Assembly (NCBI RefSeq): GCF_004216905.1
Contig: NZ_SGXJ01000009.1
Location: 1-64,000 of the forward strand
Direction: 5' to 3'
Length of the DNA stretch: 64,000 nucleotides
DNA from: Kribbella sp. VKM Ac-2569
GTDB taxonomy: Bacteria; Actinomycetota; Actinomycetes; Propionibacteriales; Kribbellaceae
The notes under the pieces: model-generated
The model's input: the letters and a program-made list of their open reading frames with translations, nothing else
What the model was told of the DNA's origin: nothing
Databases searched by the model: none
Made by a program: the position numbers and the translations under genes
Shown here: positions 27,329 through 35,703 of the stretch, one piece after another
Layout of the letters: each line of letters starts with the position of its first letter
Position numbering within the stretch: position 1 is the first letter of the stretch

Positions 27329-27670
27329 TCAGCCCACCCGGAGGAACTGGGCCAGCGCTGCCCGGACTTCCGGTCGGCGACCGCCCCCGTCCAGCTCGAG
27401 GAGGGCCGCCTCCACGACGGCGCTGTTCCAGATGGCCGCACTCGGCTCCGGGTGCGCCCAGCCCATGGCGTCGAAGTCGGGGCCGGTCCGCTGGATGACC
27501 AGCTTGTTCCGGGCCGCGATCGCCCCGATGATCCTGGCGTCGACCCGGGCCTCCAGCAGCAGGGCCCGGACGCCGCGATGGCGCAGGCACTCGTCGAGGT
27601 AGGCGTTCGCGATCGCGAGCAGCCTGTCCCGGCCCGGCCGGCGCGGCGGAACGGCCGTGGCCAGGCCAGC
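27329..27670 (-). pseudogene. TetR-family regulator remnant (C-terminal ligand domain only)
   Basis: The minus frame from just after the TGA at 27673 to the stop at 27329 shows strong G/C third positions and reads as the C-terminal domain of an AcrR/TetR regulator: DRLLAIANAYLDECLRHRG, VRALLLEARVDARIIGAIAA, DFDAMGWAHPEP, AAIWNSAVVEAALLELDGG, LAQFLRVG. About 113 codons remain. There is no ATG, GTG or TTG in frame at the 5' end and no helix-turn-helix; the sequence before it belongs to the GAP-family gene. I read it as a decayed regulator whose DNA-binding half was lost, perhaps when the GAP gene was inserted or rearranged. Confidence 0.65.
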
Positions 27671-27672
27671 AA

Positions 27673-28350
27673 TCAGCGGAGCAGATCGAGGCCGCGGCCG
27701 ATCAGGACAGAGGCCAGCGCGACCAGGATTACTACGGTGATTGTGTTCAGGTTGGCCAGGAGCCAGGTCTCGAGGTTCTTCAGGGCCTGAGTCGACCTCT
27801 CCGCTCCGGTGACCGCGACCGCGAGCAGCGGAACCAGGACCGTCAGCGAGGCCGCGGCGACGAACACGGCTACGGCGCCGACCGCCGACCCAGGAGCAAG
27901 GCCCGCTCCACCGAGATAACTACCCGCGCTCACCACGAGCGGCAGGTTCTTCAGGTTGGCCAGCGCAGCAGCGGCACCGGTCAACACCAGGCCGGGCGCC
28001 GCGAGGGTCGCGATCCGATCGACGATCGCCGGTCGGGGCGGCGGTACACCGGGTGCTGGACGCTTCCGCCAGTACCGCACGGCAAGCCCTGCGAACAGCA
28101 ACCCGACTGCCAACTGGACGAGATCGATGCCATCGCGCGCTGCCTCCTCGTGATCCTCCGCAGCAGCGTCGGTGAGCCACGCGACCAGGCCGACGGCGAC
28201 CGCCAAGGCGACCAGCCACCCGGCCGCGAAGCAGACACCGGCACGTACTGGCCGGGCGGACAGCAGGACCAGCACGATGCAGACCATCGGTACCGGACTC
28301 AGGGCAATCGCCATCGCCTGCGGCAGGACCGCACCAACGACGGGCCACAC
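27673..28350 (-). CDS. GAP-family (SfLAP-like) membrane protein
   Basis: 225 aa with about six membrane helices. MAIALSPVPMVCIVLVLLS opens the first helix; the family pattern of a proline-serine-proline start, a charged middle (YWRKRPAPG) and ANLKNLPLVVSAGSYL is that of GAP/Sap proteins, which include mycobacterial Gap for glycolipid transport and sulfolipid-addressing protein. It probably moves or exports a small or lipidic molecule. GTG 28350 follows GGAG at about 7 nt; the frame runs on to 28530 but that part is antisense-quality code. It starts 4 bp after the stop of the 75-aa gene, so the two form an operon. Confidence 0.75.
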   Translation of the reverse strand: MWPVVGAVLPQAMAIALSPVPMVCIVLVLLSARPVRAGVCFAAGWLVALAVAVGLVAWLTDAAAEDHEEAARDGIDLVQLAVGLLFAGLAVRYWRKRPAPGVPPPRPAIVDRIATLAAPGLVLTGAAAALANLKNLPLVVSAGSYLGGAGLAPGSAVGAVAVFVAAASLTVLVPLLAVAVTGAERSTQALKNLETWLLANLNTITVVILVALASVLIGRGLDLLR

Positions 28351-28354
28351 CTGG

Positions 28355-28582
28355 CTACTCCACCCTGCCGTCCGGCCGTCGGGCCGGTGGGACCTGCATG
28401 ACCTCGATGATGTCGACGCCGAGCATGTCCAAGTGGTTGAGGATGCCGGCCAGTGCCGCCTGGTCGGCCAGGTAGCCGTGAAGAACGGTCTGCGCCGGCT
28501 CGGCATCCGCAGCCAGTGAAGGGAACGCATCCGTCAGCTCGCGCGACAGGTTGCCATTGACCCGGATCACGTAGTGGCCCAT
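28355..28582 (-). CDS. Conserved 75-aa protein, partner of GAP-family gene
   Basis: 75 aa. It starts MGHYVIRVNGNLSRELTDAF and contains QTVLHGYLADQAALAGILNHL and GVDIIEVMQVPP. The alternation of a beta strand, an amphipathic helix and a second helix-strand looks like a compact alpha/beta fold, perhaps a small ferredoxin-like dimer. I recall similar short proteins in actinobacterial stress regions, without known function. AAAGGGGG precedes the ATG. A palindrome of the recurrent type lies 58 nt upstream (28641-28657). Confidence 0.7.
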   Translation of the reverse strand: MGHYVIRVNGNLSRELTDAFPSLAADAEPAQTVLHGYLADQAALAGILNHLDMLGVDIIEVMQVPPARRPDGRVE

Positions 28583-28640
28583 GGGAACCCCCTTTCACAG
28601 CCTGGCCCCACGACTCTGCCGGGCTCTACGGGACGCCGAC

Positions 28641-28657
28641 TCCCCCGGATCGGGGGA
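28641..28657. promoter_or_regulatory. Recurrent palindrome, copy A (TCCCCCG-GAT-CGGGGGA)
   Basis: Perfect 7-bp arms around three central bases. It deviates from the consensus TCACCCG-N3-CGGGTGA at one symmetric position per arm. It lies 58 nt upstream of the minus-strand 75-aa/GAP operon and 8 nt before the plus-strand flippase-like gene, so it could control both. Confidence 0.55.
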
Positions 28658-28665
28658 TGGTGGGC

Positions 28666-29751
28666 ATGGTTCCGGACCGCAGGCTGGTTGACGTGGCCGA
28701 GTCCCCTCAACCGGCGCTGCCGACCGTTCCCCCGGCTCCGCGAAGGATCCCGAAGCCGCTGGTACGCCTTGGCCGGGTGGTTCTGGTCGCGGTCGTGGCC
28801 TGGTTGCTGCTTCGGCTGCTCCGCGGCGTCGACTGGGGTGAGGTCGGGCATGCCCTCACCCACCTGAGCGTCTGGCAGATCGCCGTACTCCTGGTCGCGA
28901 TGCTGATCCGTCGCTCGCTCCTGGCCGCTCCGATCGCGCTCCTCATCGCCGGGCTGAGCTACCTGCGAGCGATGGTCAGCGATGTCGCCGCGGCGGCCGT
29001 CGCCACGATCGCTCCCTCTCCCGGCGACGTCGTGATCCGGCTCGCCATGTTGCGATCGTGGGGCATCGAGAGTACGGACGCCGCGTCCGGACTGACCCTC
29101 GGGACCATCCTGTTCTACGTCGCCCGGCTGGGCGCACCCGTGATGGGTTTTGCCGTCTTCTGGGCGGGCCGCGAGTTCTATCCGCCCTTCGCCTGGTCCG
29201 CAGTGGTGTTCGGCGCAGGCGCTGCCGTACTCCTCGGCGGCTTGCTCTACGCTCTACGCGCCGAGCGCACCGCCGCGTTGCTGGGACGCTTGCTGGGACG
29301 GTTGATCCGCCGAGTACGCCCAGCGCGTCCAGGACCCGAGGTGTGGGAGGAGCGGCTGGTCTCGTTCCAGTCGCACAGCGCGCACCGGATGCAGCAACGT
29401 GGCTGGCTCGCCGTACTCAGCCAACTGATCCTGATCGTCGTAGAGGCAGGCGTTCTCGTGCTCTGTCTGGCTTTCGTCGGCGTCCAGATCGAGGGTCCGA
29501 CCCTCCTGATCCTGTTCTGCAGCTTCCTGGTCATCTATCCGCTGACCGGTCTGCCGCTGATGGGCGCGGGAATTCTGGATGCGACGTACGCCGCCTTCGT
29601 CTCGGACCACAGTGCGGTCGAAGCGACAGATCTCGTCGCAGGGCTGCTCGTCTGGCGAGTCGCAGTCCAGTTCGTACCGGTCGCTGTGGGCCTGCTCGCG
29701 GTCCTCTGGTGGAGACGGTCCAACAGCGGCGGCATCACCCGGACCGGGTGA
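28666..29751 (+). CDS. YbhN/LPG-synthase-TM-like flippase-type membrane protein
   Basis: 361 aa with about eight membrane helices. RLLRGVDWGEVGHALTHLS is the N-terminal segment typical of the lysylphosphatidylglycerol synthase transmembrane/UPF0104 family, followed by a VAAAAVATIAPSPGDVVIRLAML motif and GLPLMGAGILDATYAAF near residue 300. No C-terminal synthetase domain is present, so it is the stand-alone type thought to flip or move lipids. ATG 28666 has GGGGG nine bases upstream; ATG 28657 abuts it. The stop codon is part of palindrome copy B. Confidence 0.75.
   Translation: MVPDRRLVDVAESPQPALPTVPPAPRRIPKPLVRLGRVVLVAVVAWLLLRLLRGVDWGEVGHALTHLSVWQIAVLLVAMLIRRSLLAAPIALLIAGLSYLRAMVSDVAAAAVATIAPSPGDVVIRLAMLRSWGIESTDAASGLTLGTILFYVARLGAPVMGFAVFWAGREFYPPFAWSAVVFGAGAAVLLGGLLYALRAERTAALLGRLLGRLIRRVRPARPGPEVWEERLVSFQSHSAHRMQQRGWLAVLSQLILIVVEAGVLVLCLAFVGVQIEGPTLLILFCSFLVIYPLTGLPLMGAGILDATYAAFVSDHSAVEATDLVAGLLVWRVAVQFVPVAVGLLAVLWWRRSNSGGITRTG
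29735..29751. promoter_or_regulatory. Recurrent palindrome, copy B (TCACCCG-GAC-CGGGTGA)
   Basis: Exact consensus, both 7-bp arms perfect. Its last three bases are the TGA of the preceding gene, and it ends 6 bp before the GTG of the Vps62-like gene. Its position at the start codon would suit a repressor or an mRNA hairpin rather than an activator. Confidence 0.6.
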
Positions 29752-29757
29752 ACTGCG

Positions 29758-31752
29758 GTGATCTACCGGAGGCGAGCTCTGACGCTGGTGCTGTCCGCCA
29801 TGATCACCGTGACGATCCTCTGGCGCCCCGATCAAGCCGCCGCCGCGGACGCCCCGCAGGACGCCGCCGCACGGATGTTGGCCGAACGGTACTCGCCCGT
29901 GGTCAGGCTTCAGGAGGACTCGGCCAACTGCGCGAACGGCGAGCAGTTCCAGCCCACCGATGTCGAAGCCGTCCTGGGTGACCAGCAGGTCGCGCTTCGT
30001 GGCCCGTGGCGGCCGCCTGATCTGGTGAAGCCCCAGCCGAAAGCCGGTGACCTCGGACTCGGGTTCCCGGGGCACTTCCTGGACTTTCCCGGCGATCCCC
30101 TCCGGCCGGGATGCGACTATGCCGAGTGGTCCGCGCGGATCAACGCCGCGCATCCGGCGACCGTCTACGCGCACGTCGCCGCCGATCCCCAGTTCCCCGG
30201 GCAGCTCTCGCTCGAATACTGGTTCTTCTACGTCTTCAACGACTACAACAACACCCACGAAGGCGACTGGGAGTCGATCCGGCTCGTGTTCGACGCGGCG
30301 ACGCCTGCCGCCGCACTGGCGACAGACCCGACGGCCGTGGGCTTCAGCCAGCACGGCGGAGCGGAGCGCGCCAGGTGGGGTGACGCGAAGCTCGAGCTCG
30401 TCGACGGGACGCATCCGGTCGTCTATCCCGCGGCAGGTTCGCACGCAAACAAGTACGGCCGGCGCCTGTATCTCGGCCGCGGCTCGGAGGGCCTGGGGTG
30501 CGACGACACCACCAGATCACAGGCCGCGATCCGGCCCCGCGTCGCCTACGTGCCGATCGCCCGCACCGACTATCTGAAGCAGTATCCCTGGCTGGCCTTC
30601 GAGGGACGCTGGGGCGAACGACAGCGGTCTTTCTTCGACGGTCCGACCGGACCGAACATGAAGACCTCCTGGACCGCGCCCATCCAGGACGCCGAGTCGA
30701 CCTGGCGCGACGACAGCAACACCGTGCCGGCGGGCACCGTGCTGGGGCCGAGCGGTACCGGCGCCTTCTGTACGGCGATCGGCACCGGATCGGTCCTGCT
30801 TCGTCAGACACTCGACCGGACCTGGTTGCTCGGCCTCCTGCTGGCCGCGCTCGTGGTGCTGATCTGGTTCGCGGCGAGCCGTACACGCTGGAGCGACGCC
30901 GATCCCCTACCGGCACGGAAACGGCGGGCCTGGGGCCAGGCGATCGTTGCCGCGCTCCGCTTGTTCCGGCGCCGACCAGGCCTGTTCGCCGGCTTCGCCA
31001 CGGCCTTCGCAGTGCTCGGCCTGGTGACCGTGCTGTTGGCCAGACTGCAAACAGCCAGGCACGACGCGCCCGCCGATCTCGGCGCTCCGACCGACGATGC
31101 GACCGGTTTCTGGGCCTCGCTGGTCGCGTTGGGTGTCACGATCCTGACCATCGCGACGTACGTCGCTCTGCTGGCAGCCGTCACGGCGACACTCGACCAA
31201 CTAGATCGAGGTATCCCGGCCACGACCGACGCAGCGCTGCGCCGGGTGATTGCGGACCGCCGACCGCTGGCCCGCGCGGCCGGGCAGTACCTCGTGGTGA
31301 TCGCCGTACTCACGATCTTCGTCGCGACGATCCCCGTCGCAATCCACTACGCGGTCAGTCGTTCCTTTGCCATACCAGCGGTCCTGGCCGAGCAGTGCTC
31401 AGGCCGTACGGCGCTCAGACGCAGCCGCGTACTGGTCAAGGGGCGGTGGTGGCGAACCGCCGTACCACTGGCGATCGTCATCGGACTCGCGCTGGCGGCC
31501 GGGCCCGTCGCAGGGATCGCGATGTTGCTCGGCACGGACTGGCCGGCCACCTCGATCAACGTCGTGTCGTCGATCCTCTTCGCACTGGCGATGCCGGTCG
31601 CATCCGCCGCCGTCGCGTACCTGTACTTCGACCGAGCGGTTTCCCTGCAGTCACCCGGATCGGGTGAGCTGCCGCCAGGACCCCGAACCTACGCTGCACA
31701 TGGCGACGGGAGTGTCGAGCACGACCTGCCACCGGTGCGCTCCGACTCCTGA
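29758..31752 (+). CDS. Vps62-like (DUF946-type) extracytoplasmic domain fused to multi-span membrane domain
   Basis: 664 aa. GTG 29758 gives a signal peptide (RRRALTLVLSAMITVTIL, then AAAA). Residues about 35-330 resemble the Vps62/DUF946 fold: AERYSPVVRLQED, YWFFYVFNDYNNTHEGDWE, QHGGAERARW and PVVYPAAGSHANKYG, with conserved His/Asp/Glu suggesting a metal or catalytic site. A helix near 360-380 leads to a cytoplasmic linker and about five or six more helices in the C-terminal half, ending in a charged tail. The fusion is unusual. Palindrome copy B overlaps its promoter, and copy C lies inside its 3' end. Confidence 0.6.
   Translation: MIYRRRALTLVLSAMITVTILWRPDQAAAADAPQDAAARMLAERYSPVVRLQEDSANCANGEQFQPTDVEAVLGDQQVALRGPWRPPDLVKPQPKAGDLGLGFPGHFLDFPGDPLRPGCDYAEWSARINAAHPATVYAHVAADPQFPGQLSLEYWFFYVFNDYNNTHEGDWESIRLVFDAATPAAALATDPTAVGFSQHGGAERARWGDAKLELVDGTHPVVYPAAGSHANKYGRRLYLGRGSEGLGCDDTTRSQAAIRPRVAYVPIARTDYLKQYPWLAFEGRWGERQRSFFDGPTGPNMKTSWTAPIQDAESTWRDDSNTVPAGTVLGPSGTGAFCTAIGTGSVLLRQTLDRTWLLGLLLAALVVLIWFAASRTRWSDADPLPARKRRAWGQAIVAALRLFRRRPGLFAGFATAFAVLGLVTVLLARLQTARHDAPADLGAPTDDATGFWASLVALGVTILTIATYVALLAAVTATLDQLDRGIPATTDAALRRVIADRRPLARAAGQYLVVIAVLTIFVATIPVAIHYAVSRSFAIPAVLAEQCSGRTALRRSRVLVKGRWWRTAVPLAIVIGLALAAGPVAGIAMLLGTDWPATSINVVSSILFALAMPVASAAVAYLYFDRAVSLQSPGSGELPPGPRTYAAHGDGSVEHDLPPVRSDS
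31651..31667. promoter_or_regulatory. Recurrent palindrome, copy C (TCACCCG-GAT-CGGGTGA)
   Basis: Exact consensus with perfect arms, inside the 3' coding end of the Vps62-like gene and 105 nt upstream of the HtrA-like gene start. Being in coding sequence weakens it, but it falls where an HtrA promoter could lie. Confidence 0.5.
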
Positions 31753-31772
31753 GCGAATCGAAAGAGGTCGAG

Positions 31773-32903
31773 ATGGTCGAGTCCGACGGCGGACCACGGA
31801 CGCCGGAATCCCCAGCCCCACCTGGCCACAGCCGACTGCTGTGGATGGTGATCGCGGAGGGCGTGATCGTGGCCGCGCTGGTCATCGCGCTCGTCGTCGT
31901 GACCGTCCGGCGCCACGACGATGCCGCCGCCGCGTCCTCCGTCGATGCGGCAGACCCAGGTACGGCGATGTGCGCCGCGATCCCGGTCGCGAACCAGGTT
32001 CTGCCGTCGATCGTCACCATCTCGGCGCGCCGGGGCGCCCAAGCCGGCACGGGTTCGGGGCAGATTTTCCAGGCAGGCGGGTACATCCTGACCAACGACC
32101 ACGTCATCTCGGTCGCCGCGGGTGGCGGTGCTGTCTCGGTGCAGTACAGCGACGGTCAGAGCTCGGACGCGGTGATCGTGGGTCGTGATCCGAGCACCGA
32201 CCTGGCCGTGCTCAAGGCCGCCGACGGCGCGAACGGCTACCCGCTGATCGCCATGGGGTCGTCAGGACCGCTGCAGGTCGGCCAGCCGGTGATAGCGCTC
32301 GGCGCTCCGCTGGGGCTGTCCAGCACCGTCACCTCCGGTATCGTCAGCGCACTGGATCGCTACGTGCCGGTGCCGGGCGACGGGGTGACTCACCATCTGA
32401 TCGGCGCCATCCAGACGGATGCGGCCATCAACCCCGGCAACAGCGGAGGCGCCCTGGTGGACTGCGCCGGGCGTCTGGTCGGCGTCAACGCCGCCATCGC
32501 CACGGTCCCGGATGCGTCCGGTACCAGTGGCGGCGGAAGTGTCGGCCTCGGCTTCGCGATCCCGGTCGACCTGGCGAAACCGATCGCCGACCAGCTGATC
32601 CGAACCGGGCAGCCCGGCCACCCGACGACCGGCCTCCAGGTCCAGGAGATTCCACCCGCGGTGGCCAAGGCCGCAGGATCCCCGACCGGGCTCTTCGTAC
32701 TCGCGGTCGACACCGGCGGCCCAGCCGCGAAGGCCGGGCTGAAGGCAGGCGACATCATCACCAGGATCGGCGGCGAACCGGCCGTCAGCGCTGAGCAGAT
32801 CGTCGTCGCGACGTTGACCCGTCAGGCCGGAGACGCCCTCGAGCTCACCTACGAGCGGGCCGGCAAGTCCGCCACCACCACCCTCACGCTCGCCGCTCCG
32901 TAG
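31773..32903 (+). CDS. Membrane-anchored HtrA/DegP-like serine protease with PDZ domain
   Basis: 376 aa. One N-terminal membrane helix (residues about 23-45) anchors the protein with its protease outside. Catalytic triad: His110 in ILTNDHV (more often NAHV), Asp144 in STDLAVLK, Ser225 in NPGNSGGAL. A single PDZ domain fills about residues 285-370 (GLFVLAVDTGGPAAKAGLKAGDII). It degrades or chaperones misfolded envelope proteins and is often stress-induced. AGAGG precedes ATG 31773. Two cysteines (CAAIP and DCAGR) might pair outside the cell. Confidence 0.9.
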   Translation: MVESDGGPRTPESPAPPGHSRLLWMVIAEGVIVAALVIALVVVTVRRHDDAAAASSVDAADPGTAMCAAIPVANQVLPSIVTISARRGAQAGTGSGQIFQAGGYILTNDHVISVAAGGGAVSVQYSDGQSSDAVIVGRDPSTDLAVLKAADGANGYPLIAMGSSGPLQVGQPVIALGAPLGLSSTVTSGIVSALDRYVPVPGDGVTHHLIGAIQTDAAINPGNSGGALVDCAGRLVGVNAAIATVPDASGTSGGGSVGLGFAIPVDLAKPIADQLIRTGQPGHPTTGLQVQEIPPAVAKAAGSPTGLFVLAVDTGGPAAKAGLKAGDIITRIGGEPAVSAEQIVVATLTRQAGDALELTYERAGKSATTTLTLAAP

Positions 32904-32906
32904 CGC

Positions 32907-33896
32907 TCAGCCCGCGGGTGGGACCGGCTGCGAGGCGAGCAGGTCCAGGCCGAGCCGACGGGCCAGGAACTGGGCCGCGAGTTGACCTGTGACGCTGTTG
33001 CCCGCCTGATCCAGTCGTGGCCCGAAGGTTCCCAGCGCGCCCTTACCCGGTGAGACCGTCACGATGCCGCCACCGATACCGCTCTTACCGGGAACCCCGA
33101 CGTCGAGCAGCCAGTCCCCGGACGTCTCGTACAGGCCGGCGATCGTCATCACCGCCAGCGTCACCCGAGCGACATCGGAGTCGACCACTCGTTGCCGGGT
33201 CGTCGGGCACACGCCGCCATCCGCCAGCGTCGCGCCCATCGCCGCGAGGTCCGCCGCGGTGACGGACAGGCAACTCTGCCTGGTGTACAGCTCGGTCGCT
33301 TCGGCAGGATCCCCGGCCAGACCATCGACACTGCGCAGCAGCGCGGCGAGCGCCCGGTTCCGGTGGTTCGTCGCCAGCGCCGACGCCAGTACGTCCTCGT
33401 CCACGGCGAGCTCGCGGCCCGCGAACCGCGACAGACCGTCGACGACGAACTGCCAGCGGTCCTCCACCGACCCACCCGGCGTCAGGCTGGTCGTCGCGAT
33501 CGCACCCGCGTTCACCATGGGATTCGTGCGGCCTGCCGCGGACTGCTCGACCGCCTTCACCGAGTTGAACGGCAGTCCGGTCGCGTTCACGCCGACGAGC
33601 TTGCGTACGGCGTCGACACCCACCGCGTCGCAGACCAGAGCGAACATGAACGGCTTGGCGACACTCATGACAGTGAACGGCCGGCGCGACTCGCCCGCCT
33701 CGAACAACCGGCCATCGGTGGCCGCGACACAGACTCCGAACGAGGTCGGATCAACCCGGGCCAAGGCGGGATAGACATCACTCACCGTGCCGTCGCCGAC
33801 GGCACGGAATCGCTCGTACGCCGATTGGACCAACTCGGCGATCGTCACGGGCGCGGGCAGGCCGCCCGTGGATACGTAGCGACCCGGCGTCGGCAT
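32907..33896 (-). CDS. glsA: Glutaminase A
   Basis: 329 aa. Glutaminase of the beta-lactamase-like fold: it hydrolyses glutamine to glutamate and ammonia. The catalytic Ser78-x-x-Lys81 is in VMSVAKPF; PMVNAGAIATT and GKSGIGGGIV are the other signature segments, with TRQSCLSVTAADLA between. It is slightly longer than typical (about 308 aa). It is the last gene of a minus-strand unit with SLC13, AbgT and M17 genes; its ATG begins 1 bp past the SLC13 stop. Ammonia release by glutaminase gives acid tolerance in some bacteria. Confidence 0.9.
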   Translation of the reverse strand: MPTPGRYVSTGGLPAPVTIAELVQSAYERFRAVGDGTVSDVYPALARVDPTSFGVCVAATDGRLFEAGESRRPFTVMSVAKPFMFALVCDAVGVDAVRKLVGVNATGLPFNSVKAVEQSAAGRTNPMVNAGAIATTSLTPGGSVEDRWQFVVDGLSRFAGRELAVDEDVLASALATNHRNRALAALLRSVDGLAGDPAEATELYTRQSCLSVTAADLAAMGATLADGGVCPTTRQRVVDSDVARVTLAVMTIAGLYETSGDWLLDVGVPGKSGIGGGIVTVSPGKGALGTFGPRLDQAGNSVTGQLAAQFLARRLGLDLLASQPVPPAG

Positions 33897-33897
33897 C

Positions 33898-35694
33898 TCA
33901 GAACGACCAGACCAACGGGATGATGATGATTGCCGTGAGCAACCACCACACCATGACCGGCAGTCCCAGCTTCCAGTAGTCGGAGAAGCGATAGCCCGCT
34001 GGGCTCATGATCATCATGTTCGCCGGCGTCGAGATCGGCGTCAGCAGCGAGGCAGCACCCGCGACCGCGATCAGCATCAGCACCGGCTTGACCGACGTAC
34101 CGGTGCCATGGGCCGCCGCCACCGCGATCGGCGCGACGATCAGCACCGTCGCCGTGTTGCTGACCACCTGGCCGAGGACCGCGGTCAGGACGAAGAGCGC
34201 GAGCAGCAAGAGGTACGGACGACCGGGACCGACCGCGTCGATGATCAGATCGGCGATCCGGTCGGCTCCGCCGCTGGACTGGATCGCGGCCGACAGCGGG
34301 ATCAAGGCCCCGATCAGTACGACGATCTGCCAGGAGATCGCGCGATAGGCCTGGGCCGGCCGGACGACCCTGGCCAGCACCATCGCTGTGGCGGCAAGCA
34401 GACCGGCCATCGCCGGCGGCACCAAACCCGTCGCGAGCAGCACGACCATCGCGGCGAGGATCGCGACAGCCACCGATGCCTTGGGACCCCAGGGCACGGC
34501 CTGACGGCGGACGAGCTCGGGCGAGTCCACCAGCAGCACGTCACGGTCGCGGGTGAGCTCGTCCAGCGCAGACCACGCACCGTGCACGAGCAGCGCGTCT
34601 CCCGCGGCCAACTGGGTCGGCTTGTTGCCGCGGTCCTTGCCCATCCGCTGCACCGCGACGATGACCAGGTCCGGTCCGCGGTGCATCCCGGGGAAGACCG
34701 TCTCACCGACCAATGACGACCTCGGTGGGATCACCGCTTCGACCACCCCTGCCTCGCGATTCATGAGCTCGTCGAGCCGTGCCGGCGCCATGCTGACGGC
34801 GAGCCGCGAGTCCACGGTCAGGTGGCTGACCTGCTCCTTCGGGCCGGCCACGACCAGCACGTCGTCGACCGCGAGAGCAGCGTCGACGCGGTACCGCCCC
34901 TGTCCGTCCTGGACGCCGACAATCGCGACACCGGGGTACGGCGTCAGATCGAGATCGCCCACGCCACGGCCGAGGAACGGCGACAGTTCGCGGACTCGGA
35001 GCCGGTAGAAGCCGTCAGCCAGGGCGTAGTGAAGATCGAGTGTCTCCGCGTGCAGGGCAAGATCCACCGTCGGATGCGCGGGTCGTGCCGCCGGCAGCAG
35101 ACGGGGACCGAGCAGGACCGAGATGGCGATCGTCCCGACCACCAGCGGCACTCCAACCACCGCGAAGGAGAAGAACGGGAACGCGCCCTCGCCGGCATCG
35201 GCGGCTGCTTCCGACACGATGATGTTGACCGGCGTTCCGGTCAGCATGAGCAGTGCGCCCGCGCTCCCTGCGAACGTCAGCGGCATCAGCATCCGCGACG
35301 GCGGCTGGCCGATCCGGATCGCGAGCATGACGACGAGTGGCAGCAGCGCGGCGACCGCACCGTTGAGGGTGATCAAGGCCGACAGCACCGCGCACAGGGC
35401 GGTGACGGCGATCAACAGCCTGGTCCGCGTGGTCCCGGCGTACCTCACGATCGCCTGCCCTGCCCAGGCGGTGACGCCGGTCGAGTCGATGCCTTCGCTC
35501 ACCACGAACAGCGTCGCGATGAAGATCACCACCGGGTCGCCGAATCCCGCGAGTACTTCGGTGAACCCGAGCACACCGGTCGCCCACAACGCCAGCGCCG
35601 TGAGTACTGCGACCACCTCGACGGGCAGCCGGTTCCACACGAACACGGCGACGGTGAGCCCGAGGATGATCAGGCTCAGCGTTCCGTCATCCAT
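33898..35694 (-). CDS. SLC13-family anion permease with TrkA-C domains
   Basis: 598 aa. Two blocks of membrane helices flank a soluble region. The first (residues 1-200) contains GFGDPVVIFIATLFVVSEG and LLMLTGTPVNIIVSEA, the SNT-type motif of divalent anion:sodium symporters; the second (about 405-598) contains the matching STPANMMIMSPAG. Between them, residues about 230-390 form two TrkA-C/RCK-C-like regulatory domains. Members take up sulfate, citrate or C4-dicarboxylates; the substrate is not predictable here. It is followed at once by glutaminase and preceded 9 bp away by AbgT. Confidence 0.88.
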   Translation of the reverse strand: MDDGTLSLIILGLTVAVFVWNRLPVEVVAVLTALALWATGVLGFTEVLAGFGDPVVIFIATLFVVSEGIDSTGVTAWAGQAIVRYAGTTRTRLLIAVTALCAVLSALITLNGAVAALLPLVVMLAIRIGQPPSRMLMPLTFAGSAGALLMLTGTPVNIIVSEAAADAGEGAFPFFSFAVVGVPLVVGTIAISVLLGPRLLPAARPAHPTVDLALHAETLDLHYALADGFYRLRVRELSPFLGRGVGDLDLTPYPGVAIVGVQDGQGRYRVDAALAVDDVLVVAGPKEQVSHLTVDSRLAVSMAPARLDELMNREAGVVEAVIPPRSSLVGETVFPGMHRGPDLVIVAVQRMGKDRGNKPTQLAAGDALLVHGAWSALDELTRDRDVLLVDSPELVRRQAVPWGPKASVAVAILAAMVVLLATGLVPPAMAGLLAATAMVLARVVRPAQAYRAISWQIVVLIGALIPLSAAIQSSGGADRIADLIIDAVGPGRPYLLLLALFVLTAVLGQVVSNTATVLIVAPIAVAAAHGTGTSVKPVLMLIAVAGAASLLTPISTPANMMIMSPAGYRFSDYWKLGLPVMVWWLLTAIIIIPLVWSF

Positions 35695-35703
35695 GACCGC
35701 TGC

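Noticed and set aside
27262..27672. Minus 136-codon frame starting at TTG
   Set aside because: Serine/arginine/proline-rich shadow; the neighbouring frame ending at 27329 has coding bias and TetR C-terminal similarity.
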